From Albifimbria verrucaria (lineage: Eukaryota; Ascomycota; Sordariomycetes; Hypocreales; Stachybotryaceae): a stretch of DNA of 64,000 nt. Of the stretch, positions 34,363 to 46,064 are shown piece after piece. The first letter of the stretch is position 1, and every line of letters starts with the position of its first letter. A program made the position numbers and the translations under genes. Location of the stretch: NCBI GenBank assembly GCA_020081605.1, contig JAHREC010000045.1, positions 2,170,001 through 2,234,000 of the forward strand, given 5' to 3'. The notes beneath the pieces were generated by a model, which saw only the letters and a list, made by a program, of their open reading frames with translations, did not search any database and had not been told where the DNA came from.

Positions 34363-36402
34363 GGTGAGTGGTGCTTCAGGGTCCAGGTTCTTTGCCTGCT
34401 TTGACTTTGCGCCGATACAAAATTTGAGAGCAGCTAGGGAAAATCGAAATGATCACGACAAGAGGTGGGAAGCTGGTATCAATACCAGACTAGTTACTGC
34501 CGAGGCCCTTAATGGTGGTGATAATGCGGGGCTTTTGACTAACAGCAGCCTGTCCACGTATTGGAGATAATGGAAGGCTCCTGATGCTACGGAAATAAGG
34601 GAAAATGGATAAATCCATTGTTTCTGAGAACGGCAGATGAATTTTAACAAATAATTAATAAATAATAATATAAAAAGCGAAAACCCCCAGAGAATAAAAA
34701 ATCACTATTTATATTAAATTTACCATTACCAAATAGGGTTTTCTATTACACCAAAATTGTAATAATTTGTTAGTACTAAAAACCTCAATTTCTCATGTCC
34801 AATGTCACAGGTTCAAAACGGCAGTAAAGATTGGATGCATACTTTAAGGAATAGATTAAATTTACTGAGGCTTGACAAAAGAGAAGGACAGATTCTGCTT
34901 GCTTATACATATGGACAGATTGATCTTGCAGAGCAAAGCCTCTAGGGTAGTTGGACTAAGCAAATACCATTTGTCGATCAAAACAATTCATTCTCAACAC
35001 AATAATTATCGGCTGTAGTTCTCAAAAGTGAACTTTCTGGGGCGGAGAACTATTCTACTCATACAAAGATTCATAACTCAATAGATGCATTGACACCAGT
35101 CTCACCCGACTTGATGGCACGGTAAATGATCATACCCACAGCTGCAAGGCGTGGCCTTCATGTCACGCTACGTTCTGAACGCACCCTACAGGCCTCTCGT
35201 AAGGTAAAACGTATCCACGTGATATTGGACACGACCGGCAAGTATGTAACTCATTCTACGCTAGGATATTAATACAACTACATGCAATGGTAACCTTTTC
35301 GTATGTGAGTCGCCTAAGCTATGTACGTAGCAGCGCGGTCGATGGTCGAGTGGTCGCCGGAATAGATGCGGCTCTAAGAACCCCAAGACGCTGCTCTGCA
35401 AGTACAATGGGGAACATTGGGAGTGCCGGCCCCTAAATAAGCTCAAAAACCATTTATTAGCTCTGACTGTAATCCCAAGCGTCAGTGCAGCCGATGCTTC
35501 AGATAAAAATATTTCTGACTGGCGAAGATTGTGGCCTCAACACCGCGACCGTGACGCAAAAGCAAAGTGAAGAACCATGAATTTTAGAAAGGCTGAGTCA
35601 AGATCTAGCGGAATAACTCGATGATTCTGAGGTCGATGAAGTTTTTTGCACGTTGCTATATGCTGCCTTGGCGAGAAGGCATAAGGCACGAAGGAAGCAG
35701 AAATGACAGCGTCAAAGCGAATGAATCAGTTGCGAAATTCCAATTTACAGTACGAGGCTGTGTATCGGACTATATATAATAATTCAACTCAATAGTAAAG
35801 TTGTATAGTGAGTATACACCGGCTAAATGCAACCAACTCTTAGTGGGTACACGGTCAGAATGTTTCACGGTTAAACTGTTTACATTTGTCATTCTTTTCT
35901 GATTTACATGTATCGGCCCATTAGGTTGACCTTACGATATATGAGAAACGGGTATCGGAAGACATGATTACCTGCAATGAGAAATATCGGCGAGCCTAAT
36001 ATATGTCACCCCACCACGACTCTCGCCCATCCCACTTACTAAACCTCATTTTCATAAGGAGAACTGTGGGGACGAGAAACGATAACTCCTAATACGAGCT
36101 TTCGACTCTGAAATTCCACAACTGTGTTGTCGATTTTCTAAATATAGGAGTCTAAGTCCTAGCTAGTCATGTAATACAGTTTTCACTGACAAAGAATTGC
36201 TAATTGTGGTAATTATAGATAATGAGAAATGGATATATAAGATGGGCAATGGCATTGCTTCCATATGCCACACAATCCAAAGAATACCAAGCACTTAGAT
36301 ACTACAAAACCAAGCAAGTCAGTCATATTGTGTCCTTAGCTATTCACCAGCTAAACTGTCCAGAAGCACTAACCTTTCTCCGGAACTTATCCGTCTGCTA
36401 CA
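34363..36402. other. 2-kb AT-rich gene-poor stretch
   Basis: Long A/T runs, especially 34630-34790 and 35730-36220, with no coding frame of note. It may be an old RIP-mutated transposon relic or simply intergenic; no terminal repeats or transposase residues could be recognised. Confidence 0.45.
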
Positions 36403-36740
36403 ATGCATATCTCTTTCGTATTCCTCACCACTTTGGTTGCTGCAGTGTCAGCTCGGACACTCAAAGTCAACACGTACACTGATGGGGGCTGCGAAAACTA
36501 TCACGTCTCGTATATACCACCTGTTGATGGCTATTGCCACGACATGCGCATTTCGGGTTTCAACAGCGCGAACATTGCCAACTGTGACTACCCAAATGGC
36601 GAGTGTATCTGCGCGTTCTACACTGGCTCCGGGTGCTCAGGGATAAGCAAACAGTTACATATGGATTCAAGGGCAATTGTGCCTCAAAATGGGGTGTTGG
36701 ATTCGCTTCCGTTAAGTGCTGGATTAACCACGATCCCTAG
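36403..36740 (+). CDS. Small secreted cysteine-rich protein (one-base frameshift)
   Basis: Signal peptide MHISFVFLTTLVAAVSA followed by a roughly 95-residue mature chain. The first part carries Cys in GGCENYHV, DGYCHDM, ANCDY and ECICAFYTGSGC. One more A in AAA 36649-36651 switches to a frame that adds GNCASKWGVGF and VKCWINHDP and stops at TAG 36738-36740, bringing the cysteines to eight, an even number suited to four disulfides. Without it the frame runs on to 36756 with no further Cys. The run-length fix matches the error pattern seen elsewhere. No family is recognised. The role could be effector or antimicrobial, which is not established. Confidence 0.65.
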
Positions 36741-37639
36741 ATGGGATAATCCATAGTTCCGGATACTACCATGGTAGAAGGAGGAATCCTGGGTAAAAAT
36801 AGGAGGATAGGATATGTTTAGCAACTTTGTTCGAATCATTCAACTGCCCAGTCCTCATGAGTCCACGTTATTATCATGTTTTAGTTGTATACTTATAATC
36901 GACTCTCAATATTACTATACGCAGAGAGCCCATGCATCGTTGGTTATTCAGAAATATGGACCTGACTTGAGCATTAGTTGAGCATATCTAGCAAGGAATT
37001 ATATCTAAACGCCGGTATATAGAGCCGCCTTGTATACTGCGCGATACTAGATAGGATTCTGCCTTCTCCACCCCTGCATACTTAATGCCCGGGAGGAATA
37101 CCTAGACTACGCTAATTTCAATCTTCGGTATCCTTGGAATATCCCAGGAAGGCTGATATTATTAGTGCTAACCCCGACTGTTAATGTGGTTGTCGCGTTC
37201 TTCCCTTGGAACTTTATTTATTAAGTATATGTTATTAAATCCTAAGTTTTCAGACTGCTACAGAAACGTGGAGATGACCTCTGTTCATCATCAACGATGT
37301 ATTATATTGCCATATCCTGCAGAACCTCTGTGCTATTTGCCTACGTTCTTGCAACCTATGAGAATCGAGAGTGTGGGAGAATAAGAATGAGAATTTTTGG
37401 GTATATGGTTAATGATTCCCGTTAGAGCAAAATGCTGGATGTCGTGACACTTATGATGGCATTATATGAAAATGTGGTGTCATTCGAGGAAAATATCCCC
37501 GGCACAAGCAGGCACTAGACCACATGATGCCCAGATAAAGTCTTTTCTAATGCATGGTATGGTCAACTCTTTTCAGAGTCCGGTTTGGTATCGTCTTGAG
37601 GATTGTGGCCAGGTGGTACCGAGGGTTTCAATAGTGAAC
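36741..37639. other. AT-rich intergenic stretch
   Basis: No gene or structured element supported. Confidence 0.45.
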
Positions 37640-38769
37640 TCACGATCTCGGCAAGGGTGCGAGGGGCGCATCTGTATCATGCACCCTGCGACTCCACGCC
37701 TCAAGCCCCGACCGTGCAGCTATTAACTGGACGCCGTAGCAGGTTTTGATGTGATTCAAAAACTGGGCCCGAGAATAACTGCGACGGCGCATGCTCATGA
37801 AAAGCGTCCACATGGGTACAGGCTCAGAGTGCGTTGGGAAGAAGCGCATGGCATGGGTCTGGAGCAACTCATCACACCCCTTGCACCAGAGTCCATCTTC
37901 CACCCCATGGTAAGCAACTACAGGGAAGGATATGGACCCCATGCCGGGAATGGATCGTGGACTGCCGTCGCATCCAGTTTGCCTGCAGGCTGCGCAGAGG
38001 ATTCAATTTTTGGTGGATCTAGCTGCGCGCCATGGTAGTGCTTATACTGCGATAACCTCTTTTGAGATATACGTGGAATCTTGGTTGCCAGCCGAGAAAT
38101 TTCGGCTTCTGATCCGTGGATAGAAATGGCCAGTTTCTTCGTTGCCTGGACCGAGACCAGCTTCTGCCGGTCCACATGTAGTTTGGGCTCGTGGCCGACG
38201 CAGTATTCGCCCGGGACACTCAGCAATGTAGGCAATTGGTCGAGCTCAGCAGAGGTCAGACTGAAGCATCGTGCCGCCACACCCCGGGACACCACCCACA
38301 GGGATGGGTTATTCTCCAAACAATGCCAACAGCATCTCTCGCACGTGGGCAGAAACAGGTAGGGGCCAAAATGGTTGCAGTAGACGCACTTTTCACACCG
38401 CAGCGCTGCACGGATCCGCCCAGCCGAGTGGTACGTGAGGAGCCGGGTGCGTCCAAAGGCGCCCAGCGCAGCGGGAGCGTGGAGAAAGAGGTCTCGATAT
38501 GCAGGTAAGGTGTGAACGATGTTGTTTGCCCGAATTGAGGTGAGGGCGAAGCGACACAGAGATAAGAAATCCACCCAATTGAGGATAGCATGAAGCACCT
38601 CTGGTGGGAGCCTCTCGAAATCGCCGATCGACGAGGATGCTGGAGTCCGAACGGGCGTGGACCTCGGGGTCTCGGACAGTCGGATCATGCCGCGCTGAGT
38701 CTCGTAGGGGCGGTGTGAAAGGCGCAAGACGAGCTCCTCGTCAGCAACTGCATCGTCCTCTGAGGCCAT
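37640..38769 (-). CDS. F-box protein with cysteine-rich central segment (frameshifted)
   Basis: Likely substrate adaptor of an SCF ubiquitin ligase. The ATG at 38769 (MASEDDAVADEELVLRLSH) is preferred over upstream codons because of its acidic start. The F-box is DFERLPPEVLHAILNWVDFL onward (about residues 55-100). It is followed by CEKCVYCNHFGPYLFLPTCE and CCWHC, a possible metal-binding cluster. The frame breaks at GGG 37946-37948; one more base joins it to FPVVAYHGVEDGLWCKGCDE, a segment that fits the rest of the protein, with a stop at 37640. Total about 375 residues. Proteins of this layout are frequent in Sordariomycetes. The target is unknown. Confidence 0.75.
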
Positions 38770-39815
38770 GTCGAAATTGGATGAGGATTCAATCGGCCCA
38801 GGAGCCGGGGTTGACACAGAAAAGTTGGTGAGAGGGTGTTGGAGGTGGCGATTTCTGGCTTGCCAAAGAAGGGTCTTAAACTCCCCACTTGAAGGAGCGC
38901 AACCTGCAGAGATGCCAGCAGTCTCAAAGCATGACCCTGGCCTTGGATGTAGATGCCCTCCCAGCTGGGTTGAGTGAGCAGACAAGGTAGAGAAGGATGC
39001 TTGGAGTAAATGCTCAGATTGTTGTCCAATAACCTTACCACCGCCACACCCACCTAGACTTTTTACTGGCGTCTGAAAGGGCCAATCCTCTGCCTGTGAT
39101 TGTCTTAACATACCCCAGTCTGCTTGGTGGAAAAAGTGTCAGCAATTAAAGCACCTTCAAATATGCTTGTTGTCAGTACATAAACCTCAACAACGACGGG
39201 GATGAGCAATGGAACATCTCAATTAGCTGCTTAATGTAGAAAAGACAAGCTCGAAAGATGCTTTAGAGACACATGAGGCGCTACTTATCACCGCCCAGCC
39301 GGATGAATCTGGTGGACCTGCTAGTACAGCTAGTGAAGAGTTGGACACTTGAAACCCTTGTCCACTGGACCGCCCAGAAGTCCGCTGGAATGACGATTGT
39401 ATGGGTATTTTGCGCCTGTAGAATCTTCACCAAGTTAACCAAGCATTAAATGCAATTAACACGCGCCGATTTAGCACGATTGCACTTCGCCTTTGAACTT
39501 GGTGGCATGACCTACGAGTCATTACTTTCCCAGCAACAGACATAACTCTTCGCGTTCACATAGAATTATGATCGCTGAAGGTGGCGCGGAGATTTATGCA
39601 TAACTTGCAAGAAACAGCAGAAGAAATGTAGCATGCAGTTGCTAGATCGCCCCCAAAGATTGGTGATGAGAATATCAATGCCAATTATAAGCATAAATCA
39701 ATATATTTAGGTCTTATATCAGGGTATAGGCTTAATGCTTTCAACTACATTAATGGTGACCCCAGTGTCGGTGGCATTAGGATGGTCCCGCTATCTCTAA
39801 TGAATCATAGCGCCA
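38770..39815. other. Intergenic, promoter of F-box gene
   Basis: An open frame continues upstream of the F-box ATG to 39111 but has no similarity to the family and is probably leader sequence. Nothing else is supported. Confidence 0.45.
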
Positions 39816-42020
39816 TCACAGATGAATGTCTGGTCGCATCCAGTCAAAAGTGTCCAGCAATTCAAAACTGAAGTCCGGCTGATCCAAAGACTCCCAATGC
39901 GTAGGTACGAGATTTGTCATCCCACCATTCACAAAAGTGCCGTTCAAGTGATGATCCAGAACCTGCTGGATCACTCGCTTGCATGCCACGCACAATCCCC
40001 AGTTCGGTGATGTCTTGGGTACCCAGTCAAGAAACCCAACGAGAAGACTTAGCTGCTGTATCATGTTGGAGCGATTCAGCTGCGGATCTTTATGGTGAAC
40101 ACCGCTGAACGTTGGATGGAGGAGTTCCTGGCAGAGAATGCCGCTGCCGGGGCTGCATAGGCCATGGACTGTGTTTCATGTGTGAGGAGTCTCATCTTGT
40201 TATTGAAAGGATGATGTTAAATGAATTCACTTACAAACCATTCAAAGTGGCGTCGTATGTAGTCAACCCCAAAACGGTCTTTGTTGATCCAAAACTTTAG
40301 TGTTAAGACAACAAGTTCGTAGCTTACGACAAGAAGATCCTCATCGTCTGTATGCCCATGGCGAAGAAGAAGTTTATTTATGAAGAGAAGATTCTGTAGA
40401 TGTTCCAAACGAAGAAGTAGCTTTACGTAGAGAGTTCGCGTGGTCACATCAGCCGCTGTGGAGTCCTCTGGTCGATATTGCAAGAAGTCTGGGAACTCGG
40501 CCATGACAGCATGCTGTCGCGCTTTTATGTTCCTGGGAATTTTGTCAGAAAGAGAAAGAGAAGGACGCTAGGACAACACATACGAAAGCTGACCTAGAGT
40601 TACAACTGCGTTCTTACTCAGAGCTATCTCGAAGATCTCATCCCGCATGCGTGAGATCATGTAACGGGCACGGATGACGGTGGCCGAGTAGATGTTGCCT
40701 TCGGTATTCCAGCCTTTGCTGTCCAAAGCCTGAACGGCTTCGGCTAGAGTGGCAGGGTCGGCTAAAGAACCTCGCCCTTAAGATCTAAGGGCATGGGAGT
40801 TGAGCAATATCGATGACCTAGAAGTGGAGGTCTCCCGGTGAAGACCATACCCAGTTTGTCGCCCGAGAAGATGCGGGCGAAAAGTCGACGCTGGTATTCC
40901 GAGCATAGAGAGGGTTCATACGTCGGGGTATTCTCCAATACGTGTAGGCCCAGAAACGTCAACATCGTAACAGCCATGCCGTGTGTACCAAAACTTGGGA
41001 GTGCTTTATATATCGTTAATGCCGCCTTTGTCTCGGAAATATAAACAGCGTTACTTACTGCCTACGCCCGCCACAATTGTGTCGAGGGTCGATTTCATGC
41101 GGAGAAGGTCAAGTAGAAGCTCATTACCCGCCGTCAAAAAGCGACATATGTCTATGGAATACCCAAGACAGGCCTGCACCGTGTCAAGCGAATGATCATC
41201 CCTAGCCCAATCGACGCTTTGAGCGTACAGTGTATCTAGAATGTCTGATACACGTGCTAGATTGGCCCACAGCAGGCCGAGTGACTCCCATCGTAAATTC
41301 GCACCGCAGAATTGACCCAGCCATTCGCGTGGATTATCGTGATGAATGCTGAACTGCCGCGCTGTATTGTTGCAGAGGATGGTTGCCATTGCTTCCAAAC
41401 CCTCCTCGCCCCTATTGAGTAGTTGGTGAAAGGTCTGTTGAAGGGATTGCACAATCAACTCGACAGCGACATTGTCCCAGCTTCCTGGCAAGGTAACGTT
41501 GTTACCAAATTTGATCTGCGCATTGGACTGGCCGGGAAGGCAGCGCAATACGAACAAACATGACTCTCGAATGGGGAGGGGAGGTCTTTGAAGGATATAT
41601 TCTGCGGCTGTTGCCTCGCCTGAATCTCTGCTTCAACGTCTTCAGCAATGGATACTCCCAGCAACGAAAGGCTGTTCTGTGTTTCCACAAACACGGTGCT
41701 GTAAGTCGCAAACCTCACGAAACCAGCAGGACCAGCATGAGATGAGAGTATGTTGGACTGCGATTGAACCGAGACAGTCGGAAGCTCGTCTGGGTCAGGG
41801 AGACACTATCAAAGGCTCGTATTTGTGATCCTCGCCGTGACGCCGGGCCCGGTGCGTGCTCCAGTTCAGGATAAATGCACCGATTGCCTTGCCTTCTCCT
41901 CAAACAGCGCGTGCATATGGGCCTAGAATGATCGCAGGCAACTTTGCGCGACCGGCAAGGATTGCAGGCCACGAGACGCCCGTTACGGCGGCGGCTGAGG
42001 TGAGCGTCCCCGTCGTTCAT
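39816..42020 (-). CDS. Zn2Cys6 fungal transcription factor (several frameshifts)
   Basis: Nuclear regulator. Start MNDGDAHLSRRRNGRL at 42020. The cluster is CNPCRSRKVAC, then CTRC and a sixth Cys in GNRC, giving CX2CX6CX6CX2CX8C, followed by a linker (PELEHAPGPASRRGSQ). The regulatory region includes LGLHVLENTPTYEPSLCSEY and the helical segment IRARYMISRMRDEIFEIALS. The C-terminus is SFELLDTFDWMRPDIHL. Introns fit near 41040, 40600 and 40250. One-base run shortages at 41798-41800, 41556-41558 and 40764-40766 break the frame, plus likely one near the intron at 40998-41001. The junction near 40160 is also off phase and not explained. I read it as a functional gene with sequence errors, with less certainty than for RPL28. 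Confidence 0.75.
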
Positions 42021-44413
42021 ATCAGGACAGATTATATGCTCATCATGGCTCTCCGTGCTGCTGAGCAGTTTCTCTCGTTACGACTCTCCCACGTATGACA
42101 GCAATTGAAAGAATGGAAGATATAGAAGAACAGACGAGAATGCTATGCTTCAAGACCTGGCTGTAAATTTCGCTTGGATTGGAAATGATGATATGTTAAT
42201 ATTACAAAGAAGGGACCACTTAGATGACTCGCTCGGTGTAACTCACAATCACCCCACCAACTGTGGCTCAACGGCAATTAACCTATAGCCGATGTCGGGT
42301 CTGCTTAGTAACTCCAACTGCATAAACTAGCTCTATTATACTGTATAATTAAGGGTTGAAAACTCCCTTTATCCAGCTAAGATGCTACAAAACTTGTAGT
42401 ATATATTGCTGTAGATCTATTAGCTGCCGGCACTGGCTAAGTCGTTGATATAACATACTCATAGCCATAGTCAGCTGTTTGTGTGAGACCGGCCTTGGAC
42501 AGCTAGTTGACTGATCGATGTGCGGTTTGTCATCTGGGTAGCAGGTTCACCCCTGCTAGCTGCCGGCAATAGCGCTAGCTATCGCTAGAGCCTCCCAGAG
42601 ACTAGCTCGTCACGAGCACATGAATGACTATACTTGAAGTTGCTCGGGATCTTGTGTCCTACATCCATGATAATCGTTCCTCGGCTTGCTATCATGTCGA
42701 TCGCAATATGGCATATCAAGTTATCCATCTCCAAGCAAGGTCAATCCCCAACCCCACAGAGAACTACTGTTAAATATTAAGGATCCCTGCTGTGCTTCCC
42801 AAAACATACTGATGGTCCCAGTGACAGCCGCTCTTTGCTTGCCATCTGATCTTTTCTTCATCAGTAGGACCCTCCTGTGCCCTTCCATGACCTCGTTTAG
42901 GATCTATTGCAATGCGTGTCTGGCATTTTCCCCACCCTTCACAACCTCGCTAGATTGGCCCATTCGCCCAAAAACAGTGATTACTTTCTTCGCGGACAGT
43001 ACCTTCCGATCTATATTGATGTATGCAATTGAACATTTTGTTGGAAGGCTTCTCGGGAAGCTACTGTAGAACTGATGAGACAGTAATGTTTTGCTGATAA
43101 GCACTGTGGCAGACGTTGACGAGGGAGGAGCATAAGAAAGGGTTGGCGTAGGTATATTGTTCAAGAAACCCTCTCAAAATGGCAGTTGTAACCTATTGTA
43201 AATCACTAGGCAGGGTTTTGAATTGTTCTCTTTTCAATCAACTACTTTTAGCACTGTCTGAATCCGTAGCGCTTGCGTTAGTCAAGATAGTCATGTTAAC
43301 ACACTGGTACACGAGCCTTGCGAAAAGCTGACAATTCCCTATGATCCTCTAAGGCTCCCATAATGCGAGGTGGTCAAAGAATGTTAGTAGGTTGTTCCAT
43401 GGGCTGGAACTATGTGATTATATAAAGGTTTTCCTGGACTGTCGTCGTGAGTATTAACTGGGCTGAGGAGTAACACGGGAGATCAGATAATCTGCTCTTG
43501 CCACACCGTCGCTTTTTGCCCTAATTTCGGTGACCTGATAATATCATTTCTGAATGCTCAACTACATGGCGCCATCCCTAGTAGACTCTTTGAGCCAAAA
43601 TATTACCGAGAAGATTATGTTAAGAAACAAAAACACACCAATACAAGTTGCGATTATGGTTGTCGCAAAAGATATGAACAAAGACGCCTAAGTCAACGAA
43701 ATGAGTTTTGTAAAGTAGACTCCAATCAGCTATTCATTAATAAGCACAGTAGGCAATTCCAATCCATGTCGATCATCAGTCTAAGCTGGAGTTCACAGAG
43801 ACTCCAGGTGAGGCGAACCCTACATGGCTGTTGCCTAATGCACGGATGGGAGGCTATAAGTGGCATGCATCATGTAGGTGAGCCGAGAGCTGTTGCCTCG
43901 AGGGTCAAGTCCAAACTAATGGAAGATTTCTATCTAAAGAACTCTGAACGAGCCGAAGTTTCGCTGATATGGAGCAGTGGAGTAAATTTTCACGCTGTTG
44001 TGCTTCATCGTGTAACGCTTGTGCAATGAAATGTGGATATGTTGCCTACTGATGACGCTAGGTCAATCGTCTTTAGCGAAGCACCCAAGCAGATGACCTT
44101 GGCACTAGTTTATAAGCAATGAGTTTCACACTTGTTCAATTGCATCTTCTGCAAAATCATCAAGAGCCTTCAAATGCCTTCGGATAGATCGTATGTTATC
44201 ACTGCCCCTTTGGGCAGTGCCACCTTGATCTAGACGAAATTTGCGACAGTGTCGCTGCTAGAAACCCCGATGCGAATGCCATCATCGAGGAGGATGCCGG
44301 TGGGGATTTCTGGCCTCGAGTCCCTGATCATTTCAAGCCACCCCTGCTCACCTCGAGGATGCAGTGAGAGAGGGTACGGGTTCACTGTACATGCACAAAT
44401 CTGCGATGCTAAT
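42021..44413. other. 2.4-kb gene-poor stretch with a short direct repeat
   Basis: No supported gene. A 12-base direct repeat, tagctgccggca, occurs at 42421-42432 and 42557-42568, next to a GC-richer palindrome-like patch near 42568-42590 in otherwise AT-rich DNA. The frame at 42686-43069 (plus) has no domain and is not called. Confidence 0.4.
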
Positions 44414-45139
44414 ATGGTAGTAGTTGACTACATCAAGCAATGGCTGATCCGTCCTTCAACTCCGACAAATGCCTCGGAATTAGAATGCTACTCTGACATG
44501 ATTCTTTCGCTGGAGACTAGAACCGATCTCACAAACCTGGTTCTGAAGTTTACTGAGATTGAAAATGCTCTTATCAGAGTTGGAAGGCTCAAGCTCGAGG
44601 ATGACAGCCACAACCTGGCCAAACGAGCCAATTCTCTAAAACAGCATTGGGGTGATATACGTAATGCTGCACCCAAAGGAACGAGGGAGGATCTCGTATT
44701 CCCACCGTTCGTCGCTACTCTCCCAGCGGGTAAGCCACCTGGTTGGAAGCTTGAGCTCAGCGATAAGGCCACAGAAGAGGCTGAAAAGCTGTATGCTGCC
44801 AAGAAGAGCCAATTGGATTATGGAGGCTCTTACTTCAGTGTTAACCCGCCAAGGCCAATTGGCTGGGTGCCTCTAAACGACAAGGCTTGGTCGCAAACAA
44901 ATCGAGCCAAAATTGAGGCAGGTGACCTATTTCACAGCAAGAATTGGTCCCCAATATATGAAAGTTTCGGTCTAGCATGCATTGATATGACATTTGCAAA
45001 ATGGGAGCATCCAGCCTGGGACGAGGAGCAGAAATTAAGTCACAAAGAACTGAAGCAATACTCGAGGGATTGGAGCCAAAATATCAATGACATCGAAATT
45101 CAGAAGCTAGATATTCTGAAAGATGAAGATAAACAGTAG
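44414..45139 (+). CDS. Hypothetical protein, not recognised
   Basis: An uninterrupted 241-residue frame from ATG 44414 (MVVVDYIKQWLIRPSTPT). It is mostly hydrophilic, with a helical Lys/Glu-rich part (ENALIRVGRLKLEDDSHNLA) and aromatic-rich segments near the middle and end (SYFSVNPPRPIGWVPLND, WSPIYESFGLACIDMTFAKW). There is no signal peptide or membrane segment. Codons upstream stay open to 44249 but have no ATG. The composition and length make a real gene likely. I know no family for it, and it stands alone between AT-rich regions, as lineage-specific genes often do. Confidence 0.55.
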   Translation: MVVVDYIKQWLIRPSTPTNASELECYSDMILSLETRTDLTNLVLKFTEIENALIRVGRLKLEDDSHNLAKRANSLKQHWGDIRNAAPKGTREDLVFPPFVATLPAGKPPGWKLELSDKATEEAEKLYAAKKSQLDYGGSYFSVNPPRPIGWVPLNDKAWSQTNRAKIEAGDLFHSKNWSPIYESFGLACIDMTFAKWEHPAWDEEQKLSHKELKQYSRDWSQNINDIEIQKLDILKDEDKQ

Positions 45140-45607
45140 ATCATGTAATATGTTTTACTGCCGGATGAGCATTGTCTCTTGGGCTCGATTGCATGGAAAT
45201 AAACTCAGTTTACTAAGCTTCCATTGTAAAGGAGTTGTATATTTAGCTTAGATATTGCACTGGATGTGAAATTATTATTGTTGTGTCGTTTGGGACTTAA
45301 ATGCTGTGACTCACTTATGATCGAGACAAGGCTCATTGACTAAGTAATATCCATATACGTCCTATTCGGAATGCATTTTCGTTGATCCATAAAAGTCTTG
45401 AATAATAAATTTGTGGCCAGATAGTATTATTAACGTAAATCACAGAATGATAGAGGAATATGGGGCGTATATATTATTGAGGAGCGGATGATGATATCTG
45501 TATGGACTATTTTGTATAACCGACATAAACATATTTCTCAATGCGCTATATCAGCTTATGGACCCTCTGCAAGCATATTAGAGCATATGGAAGCTCTGCT
45601 GCTAACA
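45140..45607. other. AT-rich intergenic stretch
   Basis: Convergent 3' ends; nothing else seen. Confidence 0.45.
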
Positions 45608-46064
45608 CTATACATAACAAGCCAAAGAGGTGATTTGATCGTTGTACTTGGCAGGGATAGCCCCAACGAAACCACCAGGAGCAGCAGGAATCACCAAGCT
45701 ACCACCCTTGCAGTTGATATCGCTAGGATAAGCATTAGTAACTCTTTTTGTTCGCGAATTATTTTTAAATAATGAGCAGCTTACATCCAAAACTGACACT
45801 TCGTGTTGGGAGGAATCTGAACATAGCTAACACGATCATTCCACCAAGCATCTGCGCCATTAAAATTTCCTAGAAGATAACTCAGTTAGCAATAGTACTA
45901 ACCTTGGCGCCTTAGATACTGCTCATACTGCAAGTGGCTGAAGGTGTTATGAATTCTTTATAGGCGCCGCCCTCAGTGCTGTAGTTGGCATTTTCCCACA
46001 CAACGAGACGGGTATCAGCAGCGACCGCAACGGTGGCAAGAGAGAGTAAAGCGATGAGATGCAT
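45608..46064 (-). CDS. Small secreted protein, beta/gamma-crystallin-like
   Basis: Built from three exons, 46064-45929, 45869-45785 and 45722-45608, which sum to 336 nt (111 residues) with correct GT-AG borders. Signal peptide MHLIALLSLATVAVAA, mature start DTRLVVWENANY. Four cysteines lie in TPSATC, NTKCQFW, INCKGG and LACYV, enough for two disulfides. The pattern of Trp/Tyr, the NDRVSYVQIPPNTKCQFW segment and the following Gly-rich turn resemble beta/gamma-crystallin-fold secreted proteins such as yeast killer-type and streptomycete antifungal polypeptides. That is a fold guess from pattern, not an alignment. Function unknown. Confidence 0.72.

Noticed and set aside
42686..43164. A gene in either overlapping frame near 43 kb
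   Set aside because: No domain, signal peptide or splice structure; the two strands are equally open.
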